Shown one piece after another: positions 61,001 through 64,000 of a DNA stretch of 64,000 nucleotides (positions are counted from its first letter, which is position 1; every line of letters begins with the position of its first letter). The notes under the pieces were generated by a model, which saw nothing but the letters and a program-made list of their open reading frames with translations, was not told the origin of the DNA and made no database searches. The stretch is from Leishmania mexicana MHOM/GT/2001/U1103 (lineage: Eukaryota; Euglenozoa; Kinetoplastea; Trypanosomatida; Trypanosomatidae): positions 340,920 through 404,919 of the forward strand of contig NC_018308.1 of NCBI RefSeq assembly GCF_000234665.1. Reading direction: 5' to 3'. The position numbers and the translations under genes are program-made.

Positions 61001-64000
61001 TGGGAAAAGGGGGAGGGGGAGGGGGAGCGGCGGAGATGATGACGGAGGGGATAACGTGGGTGGCGGGAGGGGAGAGGGGGCAGACAGACACACGCACAAC
61101 TAGGAACACCCATACATACGCATTCGGCGAGGGGCTCGCTTCGTTGCATGTGCGCTATCGGGTGACGTCTCCCGAGCAAGAATCGCTAGGGGAAGAGAAG
61201 CGACAGGGGGTGGGGGCGGGGGAGTGACCAGGGAGCGGATGGGCGGTGAGGCGCTGGCGTTTACGAGCGCACCAGAGACGACAGGCAGAGATCATCACGA
61301 CAAGGAGAAAAGCAAACAACGTAAAATGAGTCTACTCAGAAGCGCGCATAGGTTCGTCTTACTTGCAACAGAGGAAGATGTAGAAGGCACATCCACAAGC
61401 ACGGCTGCTGCATGCGCGTGCGAGTGTGCGTGCGCGGGTGTCTGTGCCAGCCTCTCTCACCCGCACCCGTCCTTGGCGAGGGAACGCAGGCGTGTGCGGA
61501 GGAGGAGGAGGAAGGGGGAGGGGTTATGCGTCCCCGTTGGGCCACGTGTGTTCCACCGAGACGTGAACACGCCGACGAAAACAAAACAAACAGACGCACC
61601 GCCGAGGAAGAGAGAAGCCGACGCGCACGCAACGGGGACGCAGTCGCCGGCACAGCCAACGAAGAGGCGACAATGCGAGCACGCGCATGCAGCTCAGAGC
61701 TGCAGCCGTAGGGGACAAGCCGTCATCATGGGGCAATCGTCGCGGTGGTGGGAAGAGCACAAGATGAGGGAGCGAAGACGCGAGCAACCGAGAACGAGAG
61801 AAGGGAGAGGGAATTTGATGGGGGAGGGGGGAGGAAGGTGGGCAGACAGCAAGTAAGGAGAGAGTCGTGGAGCAAGAGACCCAGCAAACCGAAAGAAAAC
61901 AAAGATGGTTGCGCATTTTGCGTGGGTGCGGGTGGTGCAAGGGGAGAAGGGGATGCCAAATATCATCTTTTGCGGGGCGTTCGAGAGTGCTTCAGTGAAA
62001 GAACAAAGGAGGGAAGAAGGGAGGGAGGCGAGAGACGCCGGCACGACCGCGCGAGGAGTGGAGGTAAGAGAGAAGACGGCGATGGATGCATTGAGATGCC
62101 CCTTATCCTTCTTTTTCTTTTGCTTGCCTCCTCGCAGCAGCAGCAACAGCAGCAACACCGTTTGTTTCTCTCTTCTTCCTTGTCTGCTGTCTACATCATG
62201 CCATGCCTTCTGCGTTGCTTTCTCTCCCTCTCTCCACAGATGACAATATATACTTCGTGTGTCCCTGCGTGTCGCTTCGTCGCCAGGGTTAGCGATGCCC
62301 ATTCGCGAGGGTGGACTCACTAAAAGAGGCAAAACCAGAAAAAACAGAGGCGGAGTGGGGGTGGGGGTTTACAGGAAAAGGGAAGAGCACGTTCTCTGCA
62401 CCCTGTGTGGTTATCTCTCTCACTCTGTGCGCGTGTGTGTGTCTGTACGCAGCGTATATGTGCGAAGTGCTTTGGGGGAAGAGGAGGGGGAGGGGAGGGC
62501 GGCTGAGGAGACCCACACAGGGATATAGAGAGAGAGGGAGGGACAGTTAATAGGAGAAAAGGGAACACCACACACGACACACGACACAACAGAGCAATGG
62601 AGCACAAGGAAAAGGGACGGAGAAATAGAGAGCGCAACACACACACACACACACACAATAAAGAAGAGGGTACCTAAACACAGTGAGGGGACGAAAGGGG
62701 AGCAAGGGATACCAGGCAAGGACACCACGCCAACGACGACACGTGCGCACGCAAACACACGCGGGAAGAGGGATTCTATAGAGAGGCAGAACATGCGCTG
62801 CGTTGTGCTTTGGTTGTTGCTGACGTCGATCATGTTTCTTCTGTCCCTCTCCCTCTCTCCCTCTTCCTCTGCATGCGTGCGTGCGTGTGGACTCTCCTAC
62901 TTTCTGCTGTGTGTGTGTGTGCGTGTGGAGGGGGAGGGGCGACGCTTCGTGGCAGTTAAACTGACGAGTGCATAACAACGAAAGCAGGGGGACCGCTCCA
63001 GGAAGGAGGGCGGGAGGGGGGGGGGTGCTGACGTGATGGAGGCGTGGGGGAGGAGAGAAGAGAGAGGAGAGGGAGAGGTCACCCACACCTTCTCAACGGG
63101 AGATGCGATGGGAGGAGCGCGCCAAGGAGAACGGTGCGTGTACAACGGCGGAGGAAAGGACAAGAGAAGCAGGCCCGGGCTGCACACTTACCAACCATAA
63201 ACATCACAGGGCACGGTAATGGAGCCATACGTGACAGGACCCTTCATCCTCCCTCATACATGAGCTTCCTCCCTCGTGATGTGAACGCGTCTACATCCCT
63301 GCTGCATCTCTTGAAGGTCCCTTCAGTCACACGTATGTGCGCTTGCACATGCGTCTGCTACCTCTGATATTGTTGATATCCTCTTCGCACCTCCCGTGAT
63401 TCCGGCCACCACCACAGCTAAAACTACCTACATGACCTCCCTTTTCTTGTCAGCATGACCGTGCGCTCCAGTTGACCCTTTCTTCTATCACGCTTGCGCG
63501 TGTGACCGGGGGAGAGGAAAACGGTCACGGCAACACGGAAGAACGAAAAATAATAACCCCCGCGCACCGAGTCAGGGGCAGAGAGGCGGGAGGAGGACTT
63601 TTGGAGGGAGGGAGGCTGAGAGAGGGTCGAGGACAGAGGGAGGAGGGAGGGGGTGTACCGGGAGAGACCCAACCTTATCAAGGAAACAAACAAAACATAG
63701 TGACGAAGAAGGGGGAAAAAGGGTTGTGGGTGTAACAATATAGGCCAGCAGGGAGGCAGGGAACCACCGAGAGCGCCACCGAACACGCACACACGCACAA
63801 GCACACGTAGAGGGGGTGGGTGGGTGGATGGGGGCAGAAGAGGGAACCAGCGGAGGAGGTGCGGTGCTGGGGCAAAGCAAGACAATCACCAAGAGGTACA
63901 CCAAAAGACAAAGAGAGGAGAACAAATGAAGCATCGTCAGCCGCTGTGTATACACGCACGCACGCACACAAAGTGAGGGGACGCAAGTGAGAAGGGGCGG
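58072..64000. other. 5.9-kb region without a recognisable gene
   Basis: No frame on either strand shows domain motifs or protein-like composition; the longest are HTHTH, CVCVC, Ser/Leu-rich or Arg-rich. The plus strand is mostly purine- and G-rich (for example 59040-59100, 59940-60240, 61750-61900 and 62990-63120), as in the UTRs of minus-strand genes. The skew reverses locally at about 62100-62240 and 62825-62875, where the plus strand is pyrimidine-rich. It holds (GT)n at 60445-60471 and an AAAT repeat near 60953-60964. It may be a long UTR of a gene beyond the window or a transcription strand-switch region. Confidence 0.7.
60445..60471. repeat. (GT)n microsatellite
   Basis: About 13 GT units in the gene-free right end. 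Confidence 0.9.

Noticed and set aside
61694..62332. Minus-strand frame of 212 codons
   Set aside because: Leu/Ser-rich reading of a polypyrimidine region; no motif.

Overview
The window is nuclear DNA of a trypanosomatid, almost certainly Leishmania. The evidence is long intronless genes all on one strand, C-rich intergenic DNA full of (TG)n, (CA)n, (TA)n and G-run microsatellites, polypyrimidine-AG trans-splicing signals, a fructose-1,6-bisphosphatase ending in the glycosomal signal SKL, and a pair of SIDER-like repeats in 3'UTR positions. The order L10 - adenylate kinase - CLC channel - FBPase matches what I recall of the right part of Leishmania chromosome 4. I could not check this, and the species is not fixed.

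Every convincing gene lies on the minus strand, so transcription runs from high to low coordinates as one polycistronic unit. Gene starts below are usually internal ATGs. The longer open frames extend into low-complexity 5'UTR (HTHTH, CVCVC, poly-Pro), which is not coding.

Layout from left to right: ribosomal protein L10/uL16, complete but for the last base of its stop codon (1-641); adenylate/UMP-CMP-type kinase (1518-2141); two unrecognised proteins (2810-4369, 5045-6445); a large SET-domain protein (6778-10494); an acidic nuclear-type protein (11142-12020); a CLC-6/7-like chloride transporter with CBS domains (13014-16538); the ribosome-biogenesis factor RRP36 (18020-18694); a four-span TVP15/COPI-associated-like membrane protein (19988-20572); two tandem PlsC-type acyltransferases, one broken by a single-base insertion (22474-23440, 25428-26495); two unrecognised proteins (27598-29028, 29515-29904); a TCF25/Rqc1 homologue (30737-33403); a 1469-residue coiled-coil protein (34125-38534); a small protein (40053-40382); a degenerate P-type ATPase (40959-43832); another coiled-coil protein (45853-48042); the copper chaperone SCO1 (48913-49845); two further proteins (50629-51531, 52182-52688); glycosomal FBPase (54956-56011); and a multiply frameshifted FkbM-type methyltransferase remnant (56819 to about 58071). 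From there to 64000 I see no gene.

As usual for trypanosomatid directional clusters, the genes do not form a functional operon. They cover translation and ribosome biogenesis (L10, RRP36, TCF25/Rqc1), membrane traffic and ion transport (CLC, TVP15-like, P-type ATPase), lipid synthesis (acyltransferases), mitochondrial respiration (SCO1), gluconeogenesis (FBPase) and cytoskeletal-type coiled coils. The most unusual points are the P-type ATPase without its TGES glutamate, the frameshift inside a gene-conversion-like tract of the acyltransferase pair, the near-identical SIDER-like repeats, a perfect 56-bp inverted repeat, the FkbM remnant and the 5.9-kb gene-free right end.
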